From Pseudonocardiaceae bacterium (GTDB lineage Bacteria; Actinomycetota; Actinomycetes; Mycobacteriales; Pseudonocardiaceae): a DNA stretch of 64,000 nucleotides. Location of the stretch: positions 36,472-100,471 of the forward strand of contig WHSZ01000014.1 in NCBI GenBank assembly GCA_009379845.1, written 5' to 3'. Below the pieces are notes generated by a model. The model did no database searches. It saw only the letters and a program-made list of their open reading frames with translations, and had not been told where the DNA came from. The position numbers and the translations under genes were made by a program. Positions 38,498 through 47,346 of this stretch are shown here, piece after piece; position 1 is the stretch's first letter, and each line of letters begins with the position of its first letter.

Positions 38498-39583
38498 TTG
38501 AACAACGATCCATTCTGGTTGACACCGGCACTGCTGACGGGTTCCCTGGCAAGAGGAACACGTTCCGCTTACGCCGCCGATGGTTGGAATATGGATCATA
38601 TAGAACCCGAGCCCGAATTGATCAACCTTGATGCCTTGCGTGAGTCGGATTCGCCTCGATTGAACGGCGAATCCGAGGACCACATCAGGGCATTGATCGA
38701 ATGCGAGGACCAACTTCCTCCGATAATCGTTCACCGCGACACCATGCGCATCATCGATGGCATGCATCGGTACCGCGCCGCGATGCGTCGTGGTAAAACG
38801 GTGATTCCAGTAATTCTGGTGGATATCGCCGAGTCCGACAACTTCGCCTCTAGCGTCGAGCGCAACGTCCGGCACGGACTGCCACTGTCGCTGGCCGACC
38901 GCAAGGCGGCGGCAAGCCGCATCATCAACTTGCGCACCGACCGCTCCGACCGCACCGTCGCGCGCATCACCGGGCTTTCCCATAAGACAGTCGGCGCGAT
39001 CCGGAGACAGGCACACGTGGCCGGTCGCCAGGAGCCCGCACGTGTCGGCGCTGACGGGCGGATCCGGCCCATCGATCAATCCGCCGGACGTCGGCGCGCT
39101 CACGAACTGCTGGCGGAGAACCCCGAAATGCCGCTGCGGCGGGTCGCGGAGTCGGCAGGCATCTCGCCCGCCACCGTCCGCGATGTGAGGGATCGCCTGA
39201 GCCGGGGTGACAGCCCTACGCCTCAGCAGCAGTCTGCCAGCCGCCACGGGGAGATACCGCGACCCCGCGGAGTCCCTGCGGAAACCTCGCGTCGCGAGCC
39301 TGAGACCGTTGGACCAACCCATCGCCTCGCCGGCATACTCGACCGGCTGAAGAGCGATCCGGCGCTGCGCTTTAACGAAGCAGGTCGGGGCCTGCTACGG
39401 ATGCTGCACCTGCATCTGATGGCCGACACCGACTGGGAGCGGCTCGCCGCCCATGTCCCGCCGCATCACGCGGTCTCCGTGGCGCATGCAGCGCAAGAAT
39501 GTGCAAGTAATTGGCGAGACTTTGCCAATAGGCTGATGTCAGTAGGCCCGCAAGAATCCGAAGAAGTGAGAGGAACAGGCTGA
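38498..39583 (+). CDS. ParB-like / StrR-type pathway-specific regulator
   Basis: ELINLDALRESDSPRLNGESEDHIRALIECEDQLPPIIVHRDTMRIIDGMHRYRAAMRRGKTVIPVILVD; LADRKAAASRIINLRTDRSDRTVARITGLSHKTVGAIRR. Real start may be ATG 38591. Confidence 0.85.
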   Translation: MNNDPFWLTPALLTGSLARGTRSAYAADGWNMDHIEPEPELINLDALRESDSPRLNGESEDHIRALIECEDQLPPIIVHRDTMRIIDGMHRYRAAMRRGKTVIPVILVDIAESDNFASSVERNVRHGLPLSLADRKAAASRIINLRTDRSDRTVARITGLSHKTVGAIRRQAHVAGRQEPARVGADGRIRPIDQSAGRRRAHELLAENPEMPLRRVAESAGISPATVRDVRDRLSRGDSPTPQQQSASRHGEIPRPRGVPAETSRREPETVGPTHRLAGILDRLKSDPALRFNEAGRGLLRMLHLHLMADTDWERLAAHVPPHHAVSVAHAAQECASNWRDFANRLMSVGPQESEEVRGTG

Positions 39584-39888
39584 GCATCGGCGATCGAAGT
39601 CGTGTTCAAGGCACCAATTCTTGCCATACACCGAGATTGAATACGATCTACGGAAAGACCGCACCTCGTTCGGCTAGTAAGTTTCGCAGTGAGTTTGCTA
39701 GCCCCTGTGATGTGCCGATGGGGGCGGCACAGGCTACTGCAGAATTGGGACAGCTATCCGATTCTAGTCAATTAGTGAGTGGCATTTTGCTTTGCTGAAT
39801 GCCGATTTGCTCGGCGCGGTAAGGGCTTCGGGTCGATGGCTTTACGGGTCACCGTACGCGAGGCGCGTCACCAAGGAAGGAGGACGGA

Positions 39889-40392
39889 ATGTTCGATCTC
39901 GGTCTGCTGATACTCCGTGCGCCTGCTGGATTGTTGCTTGCCGGTCACGGCGCGCAGAAGTTGTTTGGCTGGTTCGGTGGGGACGGGCCGGCTGTGACTG
40001 GACAGGGATTCGAAAGTCTGGGCTACCGGCACGGTAAGGCGATGGCCGTCGTGGCCGGGTTGACCGAACTGGCTGCCGGGCTGGGCATCGGCGTCGGGTT
40101 GCTGACTCCCTTCGCCGCAGCCGGCGTGATCGGCACGATGTTGAATGCCGCGGTCGCGGCGCACGGTAAAGCCGGCCTGTGGGCTCAGAACGGCGGTTAC
40201 GAGTATCCTCTGGTGTTGGCCGCGATGGCAGCCGGGCTGGCAATGCACGGACCCGGCGGGGTGTCCTTTGATGCGGCATTCGGTCTGGAAATCGCTGGCG
40301 TTTGGTGGGGTGTCGGCGCCGTACTCGTCGGCGTCCTCGCGGCCTCGGCTGTGCTGAGCACCCGCAGACAGCCGAGCAGGCTCGCCGCCTGA
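39889..40392 (+). CDS. DoxX family membrane protein
   Basis: LGLLILRAPAGLLLAGHGAQKLFGWFGGDGPAVTGQGFESLGYRHGKAMAVVAGLTELAAGLGIGVGLLTPFAA. Confidence 0.9.
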   Translation: MFDLGLLILRAPAGLLLAGHGAQKLFGWFGGDGPAVTGQGFESLGYRHGKAMAVVAGLTELAAGLGIGVGLLTPFAAAGVIGTMLNAAVAAHGKAGLWAQNGGYEYPLVLAAMAAGLAMHGPGGVSFDAAFGLEIAGVWWGVGAVLVGVLAASAVLSTRRQPSRLAA

Positions 40393-40871
40393 GACGCAAT
40401 CGCGACATCAGTCGTCGCGGCGAGATCATGCGGAACCGACGCATAGCGGAATACGGCGGTCCTCGTGCCGTCAGGCCTACCGTACGCCCGGCTACCGGAT
40501 GAGACTCCGGTTCTCACGTAGCACATGTGTTCGCACCGGTTTATCCGCCGATCGTAGCGGCCTGAAGGTTCGAGAAGAACTTTCGCGGCTCATATGTCTA
40601 GGTGTAAGCGGCCGTTTCGCCCAAACAGGCGCTGGATACCCGCCGAGGCGACTAAACAAAGTTGTCCCCTTAGCCTGTTCGCGGGTGGCATGATTCACGC
40701 CTTTATTTGATGATCAAGAATTGCAAATCGCCGCATTTGACAGCCGCGGATCCGGTTAGCTATACAGTTCGGGACATCGCTGGAAAGCGATTTTCGATGA
40801 TGATCTGATTAATGGATGATCAACATCAAAGACCTGATTTATATTCAGATCTGGGGTATAGGTGCCTGATT

Positions 40872-41675
40872 ATGGAATTGACGACCAATATCGTCGGTGG
40901 GAAGCGTATGCGCATTACCCGCCTTGGGCGCGAGAAGGACAGCGGAACATTCATTGTTCCGATGGATCACTCGGTAACCGTCGGACCGATCGCGGATGGC
41001 GACGGACTGAACCGGATGCTTGACGTGATCTCGCGCAACGGCGCCGACGGCGTCGTGCTGCATGCGGGGCGTGCCCGTTTTGCGGAGCCGGAGCTGTTTC
41101 GCCACTTGGCGTTGATCGTCCACTTGAGTGCGAGCACAGCGCAGGCTCCGGACACGGACGAGAAGGTGCTGGTCGCTCAGGTCGAATTAGCGCTGGAACT
41201 AGGTGCGGACGCGGTGAGTGTGCACGTGAATCTCGGCTCGGACACCGAGTCGGCGCAGCTAGCCGACCTCGGCCGGGTCGCGGCGAGATGTACCAGGTGG
41301 GGAGTGCCGTTGTTGGCCATGGTCTACCCGCGTGGTCCACGGATCGCTGACCCGTCGGATCCGGAGCTGGTGGCGCACGCGGCAAACGTGGCTGCCGACT
41401 TGGGTGCCGACATGGTCAAGACGCCGTACACCGGGTCCACGGAGACCATGACCGCGGTGGTCGACACCTGCCCGATTCCGGTGTTCACCGCCGGCGGTTC
41501 TCGTGTGGACGGTGAATCGCAGTTGTACGGCTCGATCCGGCAGGTGATGCGCGCAGGTGCCGCTGGGGTCGCGGTGGGCCGCAATGTGTTTCAGGCCAAG
41601 GACGTGGGCCGAGTTACCCGGGAAATCTCAGACATCGTGCACGACGCCAGCAGCCTCAAGCAGAACATCGCGTGA
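40872..41675 (+). CDS. DhnA/Fba-type aldolase, GriI-like (3-amino-4-hydroxybenzoate pathway) / AroA'-like
   Basis: RLGREKDSGTFIVPMDHSVTVGPIADGDGLNRMLDVISRNGADGVVLHAGRARF; GADMVKTPYTGSTETMTAVVDTCPIPVFTAGGSRVDGESQLYGSIRQVMRAGAAGVAVGRNVFQ. Confidence 0.88.
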   Translation: MELTTNIVGGKRMRITRLGREKDSGTFIVPMDHSVTVGPIADGDGLNRMLDVISRNGADGVVLHAGRARFAEPELFRHLALIVHLSASTAQAPDTDEKVLVAQVELALELGADAVSVHVNLGSDTESAQLADLGRVAARCTRWGVPLLAMVYPRGPRIADPSDPELVAHAANVAADLGADMVKTPYTGSTETMTAVVDTCPIPVFTAGGSRVDGESQLYGSIRQVMRAGAAGVAVGRNVFQAKDVGRVTREISDIVHDASSLKQNIA

Positions 41676-41691
41676 GAACCGGAGGACACTG

Positions 41692-42804
41692 ATGAAACTC
41701 GCCTGGATTGACCTACGCGGCCTGGACGATCCGAAGGCCGTCGCCGAGGAGGCAGTACATGTCGGTGTGCACGGCCTGCTCAGCGACGATCCCACGTTGT
41801 TGAACGTCCTTCCGCCATCCGTACGCCGGGTGGGGCTGGCGGGCTTCGGCACGCCAGAATCCCAGTTCGCGGAGCTCTGCGACGCGGCTGACCTGGTGGT
41901 GCGGGATCACCGCGAGATCGCCGACTGGTCGGCGACACAGGTGCCAGGCTTCGAAACCGAACTTGGCGCCTATGTCGTTGTGGACAACCACACATCGTTG
42001 GAAACCGCGTGCGCCTCCGCGTCCCGGTTCGGGTGGACGGTCATCGAGTTCACCGACCCGACGAAGATCCCGCTCGAGATCGTGCTCGCCGCCGCGGACA
42101 AGTCCGAGGGACACACCATCACCGTGGTGCGTGACATCGAGGAGGCGGAGATCGTGCTCGGCGTGCTCGAGCGCGGTTCGGACGGCGTGGTCTTCGCACC
42201 GCGGGGAATCGGCGACGCTGGTGATCTTGTACGGCTGACGCATGCCGACTCTCCGCACATGCAGCTGGAGGAGCTTGAGGTAAGAAGGATCGTCCACGTT
42301 GGACTCGGAGATCGTGTCTGCGTGGACACCTGCTCGCACTTCGGCGAGGATGAGGGAATCCTGGTCGGCTCCTACTCCTACGGGATGATCCTGGCCTGCA
42401 GCGAAACGCACCCGCTGCCGTACATGCCGACCCGTCCGTTCCGGGTCAACGCCGGCGCTCTACACAGCTACACGGTCGGCCCGGACAATCGCACCCGCTA
42501 CCTCAGCGAATTGCGAGCAGGATCCGAGTTGCTTGCGGTGCGTACCAACGGCGAGACCCGTCGGGTCGTGGTTGGCCGCGCCAAGATGGAGACCCGGCCG
42601 ATGTTGCAGATCGACGCGAAGTCCTCATCCGGTACCGCGGTCAATCTGCTCGTTCAGGACGACTGGCACGTACGTGTCCTCGGTCCGCAAGCCGAGGTCA
42701 ACAACGTCACGGAACTGCGTCCGGGCGACAGGATCGCGGGTTCCACGCTCACCGAGCCGCGGCATGTCGGATACGCGGTCCGCGAATTCTTGCTCGAACA
42801 GTAG
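41692..42804 (+). CDS. 3-dehydroquinate synthase II family protein, GriH-like
   Basis: LGDRVCVDTCSHFGEDEGILVGSYSYGMILACSETHPLPYMPTRPFRVNAGALHSYTVGPDNRTRYLSELRAGSELLAVRTNGETRRVVVGRAKMETRPMLQIDA. Confidence 0.9.
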   Translation: MKLAWIDLRGLDDPKAVAEEAVHVGVHGLLSDDPTLLNVLPPSVRRVGLAGFGTPESQFAELCDAADLVVRDHREIADWSATQVPGFETELGAYVVVDNHTSLETACASASRFGWTVIEFTDPTKIPLEIVLAAADKSEGHTITVVRDIEEAEIVLGVLERGSDGVVFAPRGIGDAGDLVRLTHADSPHMQLEELEVRRIVHVGLGDRVCVDTCSHFGEDEGILVGSYSYGMILACSETHPLPYMPTRPFRVNAGALHSYTVGPDNRTRYLSELRAGSELLAVRTNGETRRVVVGRAKMETRPMLQIDAKSSSGTAVNLLVQDDWHVRVLGPQAEVNNVTELRPGDRIAGSTLTEPRHVGYAVREFLLEQ

Positions 42805-42833
42805 GCGAATCTGCTTACGGAGGATCGATCATC

Positions 42834-44144
42834 GTGCATGTCTCGGTGCAGAAGTACGGAGGCACGTCGCTCAGGGACGCGTCTTGCCTCAAAACAATAG
42901 CGGACCGCGTAGTCGATACGCAGCGGGCTGGATACCAAACCGTCGTGGTCGTCTCCGCGATGGGCAACACCACCAATGAGCTGATTGACCTCGCCGGGCA
43001 ATTCGGCCCGGAAGCGCACGGCAGGGAACTCGACGCCCTGTTGAGCACCGGCGAGTGCACCTCGGCGGCGTTGCTTGCCATGGCGATCCAGCAGCGCGGG
43101 GTCCCGGCGTGTTCGATGACAGGCGCACAGGCCGGAATCCTCACCGACCGCGCTTTTGGTAGAGCTCACATCGTGGACGTCCACCCAGCCAGAGTCAGCC
43201 GCGAGCTTACTCTGGGGCAGATTGTGGTTGTGGCCGGTTTCCAGGGCAAGGCACAGGACACCGGATGTATCACCACTCTGGGGCGCGGTGGATCGGACGC
43301 CACTGCGACAGCACTGGCAGCCGCTTTGCGCGCGGATGTGTGCGAGATCGGCACCGACGTCGACGGCGTCTACACCGCCGACCCGCGACACGTCCCCGAC
43401 GCGCGCAAGCTGGACAGCGTCGGCTACGACCAGATGCTCGAGCTGGCACGGGGCGGAGCCAAGGTGCTGATGCCGCGGTGTGTTGAATATGCCAGGACAC
43501 ATGGGGTGCGATTGCACGTCCGTGCCGCGAACGGCCGGAGTGACGGCACCTGGGTGGAGGGTAGTCCACCGGAATCCACTGTGGAGCGATTGTCCGAGCG
43601 TCCTGCGGTGCTCGGGCTTGCCCATCTTGCCGGACAAGTGCGATACACCGTCAACGGCGTGCTCGACCAGCCGGAGTCACTGCTCGCGGTGTTCTCTGCG
43701 CTCACCGATTCGGCCGTCGACCCGGACCAGACGACGTGGACGCAGTCGGCCACCCGCAATGGGGCCCTGGATGTCTCCTTTGTGGCGCCGGGAAGTAGCG
43801 GCGAGCGGATCGACGCCGTGCTGGACGCCACACGGACAGCATCCGGCGGGGACCCGATCCAGCACTCTGAGCCGCTCGGCAAGCTATCGGTAGTTGGCAG
43901 CAGGCTTCGCTCCCATCCGAGCGCGTTGCCCAACTTGTTGCACGCACTCTCGGCGGCAGGTGTTGGTGTCAAGAATGCAGAGGTCTGCGATAGCCGGATA
44001 ACGGTCGGTTGTGAGGACAGTGACCTCATCCCGGCGGTGGTCGCCGCGCATGATGCGTTCGGGCTGGCCGAAGAAGGCGGCGGGCAACCGCGATACGCGG
44101 AACGCATCACGGTGCCAAAGCGGGTACCGGCCGGGCGGACCTGA
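42834..44144 (+). CDS. Aspartokinase
   Basis: VQKYGGTSLRDASCLKTIADRVVDTQRAGYQTVVVVSAMGNTTNELIDLA; LGRGGSDATATALAAALRADVCEIGTDVDGVYTADPRHVPDARKLDSVGYDQMLELA. Confidence 0.9.
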   Translation: MHVSVQKYGGTSLRDASCLKTIADRVVDTQRAGYQTVVVVSAMGNTTNELIDLAGQFGPEAHGRELDALLSTGECTSAALLAMAIQQRGVPACSMTGAQAGILTDRAFGRAHIVDVHPARVSRELTLGQIVVVAGFQGKAQDTGCITTLGRGGSDATATALAAALRADVCEIGTDVDGVYTADPRHVPDARKLDSVGYDQMLELARGGAKVLMPRCVEYARTHGVRLHVRAANGRSDGTWVEGSPPESTVERLSERPAVLGLAHLAGQVRYTVNGVLDQPESLLAVFSALTDSAVDPDQTTWTQSATRNGALDVSFVAPGSSGERIDAVLDATRTASGGDPIQHSEPLGKLSVVGSRLRSHPSALPNLLHALSAAGVGVKNAEVCDSRITVGCEDSDLIPAVVAAHDAFGLAEEGGGQPRYAERITVPKRVPAGRT

Positions 44145-44176
44145 TCGCCGCCGGCGCCGGTCGAACAAGGACGACG

Positions 44177-45376
44177 ATGAACGAAGACCAGACAGCGTGC
44201 ACCGCACCAGACGTAGGCATCCTCGGGGGCGGTATCGCCGGACTCACCGCCGGCGTAGCCATGCGGCGCGCCGGTATCCAGTGCACGGTATATGAGCAGG
44301 CGGAACGGCTCGGCGAGGTCGGCGTCGGTATTCAGCTCACACCCAACGCCACCAGACAGCTGGAGCTGCTCGGACTCGCCGAGCCGTTGCGCGCCATGGC
44401 CGTGCGGCCTGCGTCCCTCGACCTGCTGCGTTGGCAGGACGGCCGTTTGCTGGCGAGAATGCCACTCGGTGCCGAGTGTGTGGCGCTGTTCGGCGCACCG
44501 TACTACTCGTTGCACCGGGCGGACCTGCATCGGATCCTGTGTGACGCGCTGCCGCCGGATGCCATCGCACTGAACCACCGATGCGTCGACGTACAGGTCG
44601 GCGGGGATTCGGTCGACGTGACGTTCGCCCACGGTGCACCACGACGGATCGGTCTGGCACTCTGCGCGGACGGCATGCACTCGGTCGCGCGCAGGGCACT
44701 CAGCTCGGACGCACCGCGGTCCTCCGGCCAGTTCGCCTTTCGCGGGCTGGTTCCGGCCGACCGTCTGCCTGATTTCAGCGCCGACCCGAGGGTGCGTGCC
44801 TGGTTCGGCCCCGAGCAGCATTGCGTATGCTACCCCGTTTCTGGCGGTGACTGGATTAGCTTCACCGCGATGGTGCCGGCCGACGCAGCCCGGTCGGACA
44901 CCTGCTCCGAAGAGGACTCCTTGGAGACCCTGGCCGAGGCCTATCTGCACTGGGATCCCGCCCTGCTGACCATGTTCGGGTCCGCCGAGTCGATCGGCAG
45001 ATGGGAGTTGTGCGACAGGGATCCGCTGCGGCGGTGGACGACTGGGCGGTTGGCCTTACTCGGCGACGCCGCACACCCGATGCTGCCGTTCCGTGCACAA
45101 GGTGCCAACCAGGCCATCGAGGATGCCGTCGTGCTGGTCGACTGCCTGCGCATGGCGGGTAGCGACGTGCCGGGTGCGCTACGACGGTACGAACGTATCC
45201 GGCTGCCCCGCGCGACCGAGATTCAGCGCGGCTCGAGGAACAGTTCGAACACCTTCCATCTTGGTGACGGCGACCGTCAGCTCGTGCGTGACCAGAGCAT
45301 GCCGGAACAGTGGACATTGGACAGTCAGCGATGGACTTTCGGATACCGGGCCGATCTCGTCGCAAGCCAGCCATAA
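44177..45376 (+). CDS. FAD-dependent monooxygenase (salicylate hydroxylase-like)
   Basis: VGILGGGIAGLTAGVAMRRAGIQCTVYEQAERLGEVGVGIQLTPNATRQLELLGL; LALLGDAAHPMLPFRAQGANQAIEDAVVL. Confidence 0.9.
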   Translation: MNEDQTACTAPDVGILGGGIAGLTAGVAMRRAGIQCTVYEQAERLGEVGVGIQLTPNATRQLELLGLAEPLRAMAVRPASLDLLRWQDGRLLARMPLGAECVALFGAPYYSLHRADLHRILCDALPPDAIALNHRCVDVQVGGDSVDVTFAHGAPRRIGLALCADGMHSVARRALSSDAPRSSGQFAFRGLVPADRLPDFSADPRVRAWFGPEQHCVCYPVSGGDWISFTAMVPADAARSDTCSEEDSLETLAEAYLHWDPALLTMFGSAESIGRWELCDRDPLRRWTTGRLALLGDAAHPMLPFRAQGANQAIEDAVVLVDCLRMAGSDVPGALRRYERIRLPRATEIQRGSRNSSNTFHLGDGDRQLVRDQSMPEQWTLDSQRWTFGYRADLVASQP

Positions 45377-45410
45377 GCCCGTCTCGAACTCAAACTGGAG
45401 GGTACTCGGC

Positions 45411-46445
45411 ATGATCGCAGAGCAGGTCGCGGACCTAACCGCCGCGACACCAGGCCGTACGGAAGGCAACATCGGCGTTCTCGGCACCGGTGCGTATCTC
45501 CCCGAACACGTGGTCGCGAACACCGAAATCGGTCCACCGGCCGGTGTAAGCGACGAATGGATAATCAGAAAGACCGGCATCCACAGTAGACGCTACGCTG
45601 AGCGAGGCGAAGCGACATCTGATCTCTGTCTCTCGGCTGCGCATGCGTCGTTGAAGGAGTCCGGGTTGACACCGGACGACCTGTCGCTGATTGTCGTGGC
45701 CACGTCCACTCCGGATTCACCGCAGCCGCCGACCGCCGCGGTGCTCGCCGCCGCCCTCGGTGCGCCGCCGACCGCCGCCGCGTTCGACCTGAACGCCGTC
45801 TGCAGCGGGTTCGTGTTCGCCGTCGACGTCGCCCGCCGCTTCCTCACCGCCGGATGCACCGGGCACGCCCTGGTGCTCGGCGCCGACCTCTACTCCCGGA
45901 TCATCAATCCGTCCGACCGCAAGACCGCCGTGCTCCTCGGTGATGGCGCGGGCGCCGCCGTCCTCGGGCCGGTCGAGCACGACCGAGGGATACTGGCGAC
46001 CCAGTTGATGACTTTCGGCGAGTACCAGGATCTTGTCCAGGTGGCCGCGGGAGGCAGTCGGTTGCCCACGTCGGCGGAAACCCTTGCACAGGAACTGCAT
46101 TACTTCACCATGCAGGGCCGTGAAGTCGCCAACTTCGTGCGGACCCACATTCCGAAGGTGGTCGACGCCTTCCTCAGTGCACACGACTTCGACGCAGCCG
46201 ACGTGCGCCACCTGGTGCCGCACCAGGCCAATGGCAACCTGATCCAGACGCTCGCAGCAGACCTCAGTCTGCCCACGGCGACGACCCACACGACCGTCGA
46301 CCGGTATGGCAATACCGGCGCAGCCTCGGTCGCCGTCACATTGGACGACGCGGCCAAGAAGAACCTATTCGAGCCAGGGCAACTGGTGCTATTGGCCGGA
46401 TTCGGCGGCGGGATGTCCATCGGACTCGCCTTGATCCGCTGGTGA
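45411..46445 (+). CDS. 3-oxoacyl-ACP synthase III (KASIII/FabH-like)
   Basis: GVLGTGAYLPEHVVANTEI; Cys in DLNAVCSGFVFAVDVA; His in VPHQANGNLI; Asn in RYGNTGAASVAVTLD. Confidence 0.92.
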   Translation: MIAEQVADLTAATPGRTEGNIGVLGTGAYLPEHVVANTEIGPPAGVSDEWIIRKTGIHSRRYAERGEATSDLCLSAAHASLKESGLTPDDLSLIVVATSTPDSPQPPTAAVLAAALGAPPTAAAFDLNAVCSGFVFAVDVARRFLTAGCTGHALVLGADLYSRIINPSDRKTAVLLGDGAGAAVLGPVEHDRGILATQLMTFGEYQDLVQVAAGGSRLPTSAETLAQELHYFTMQGREVANFVRTHIPKVVDAFLSAHDFDAADVRHLVPHQANGNLIQTLAADLSLPTATTHTTVDRYGNTGAASVAVTLDDAAKKNLFEPGQLVLLAGFGGGMSIGLALIRW

Positions 46446-46488
46446 ACATCCGCGACACGGTGCAGCGTTAGCAGCACGGGAGGAACAC

Positions 46489-47346
46489 ATGGGACTTGAT
46501 GACGCGACTACCGACTCGTACCTGCACCGGATCGGCGCTGAGCGGCCGGATCGACTGGACGTAACGGCGCTACGGAACCTGCAGGAACGGCACGTCATGT
46601 CCATTCCGTTCGAGAATGTGGACTGCTACTGCCGCCGGCCGCTCGGTCTCGGCCAGGCGGCTGCGCACAAGATCGTGCACCGGCATCGAGGTGGTGGCTG
46701 CTATGAGCAGAACTCCGCGTTCGGGTTGCTGCTGAGGTCGCTCGGCTACTCCGTCACGATCATGGGAGCCAGCGTCTACCACGGTGAGAACCTGCTCGGA
46801 CCGCTGCGTCACCTGGTTTTGAGGGTCGACACACCGGAACCGTGGTTGGTGGACGTTGCCTTCGGGTTCGGCAGGGACCGCAACAGCCGGTTCCCGTTAC
46901 GCCTCGACGAGCCGTCAACACAACCGGATCCGCACGGCACTTACCAGCTCCGCGCCGCGTCGAACGACGATATCGACGTCATTCGCGACGGCACCCCGCT
47001 CTACCGGTTGGAGCGGCGTCCGCGCACCGTGGAGGACTTCGAGCTGACCCTCTGGTGGTTTCACACCAATCCGGACTCACCCATGCTGCAAGCATTGTTC
47101 TGCCTGCTGCCCACCGAAACCGGGCGGGTGGCCTTGAAGGACCGCACGCTGACCCACATCGACGACGGAGCAAAGACCTCGGTCGAACTCGAGGACGAAG
47201 ACGAAGTTCGTGCGGCACTTGCCAAATACTTCGGCATATCGCTCACCGAGATACCGGATTTCGGCAAAACCAGGCACGAACTCGCGAACATCATCGCGAC
47301 GGAGATCACCTCCGACAACCAGGTAAACGGGGCGAGTGCGGCCTGA
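46489..47346 (+). CDS. Arylamine N-acetyltransferase family protein (possible amide synthase)
   Basis: IPFENVDCYCRRPLGL; HRGGGCYEQNSAFGLLLRSLGYSV (Cys); LRHLVLRV (His); WLVDVAFGF (Asp). Confidence 0.92.
   Translation: MGLDDATTDSYLHRIGAERPDRLDVTALRNLQERHVMSIPFENVDCYCRRPLGLGQAAAHKIVHRHRGGGCYEQNSAFGLLLRSLGYSVTIMGASVYHGENLLGPLRHLVLRVDTPEPWLVDVAFGFGRDRNSRFPLRLDEPSTQPDPHGTYQLRAASNDDIDVIRDGTPLYRLERRPRTVEDFELTLWWFHTNPDSPMLQALFCLLPTETGRVALKDRTLTHIDDGAKTSVELEDEDEVRAALAKYFGISLTEIPDFGKTRHELANIIATEITSDNQVNGASAA

Noticed and set aside
40776-40791. Hairpin ATCGCT-GGAA-AGCGAT upstream of the aldolase gene
   Set aside because: Short arms in an AT-rich leader; could be operator or terminator but no independent support.
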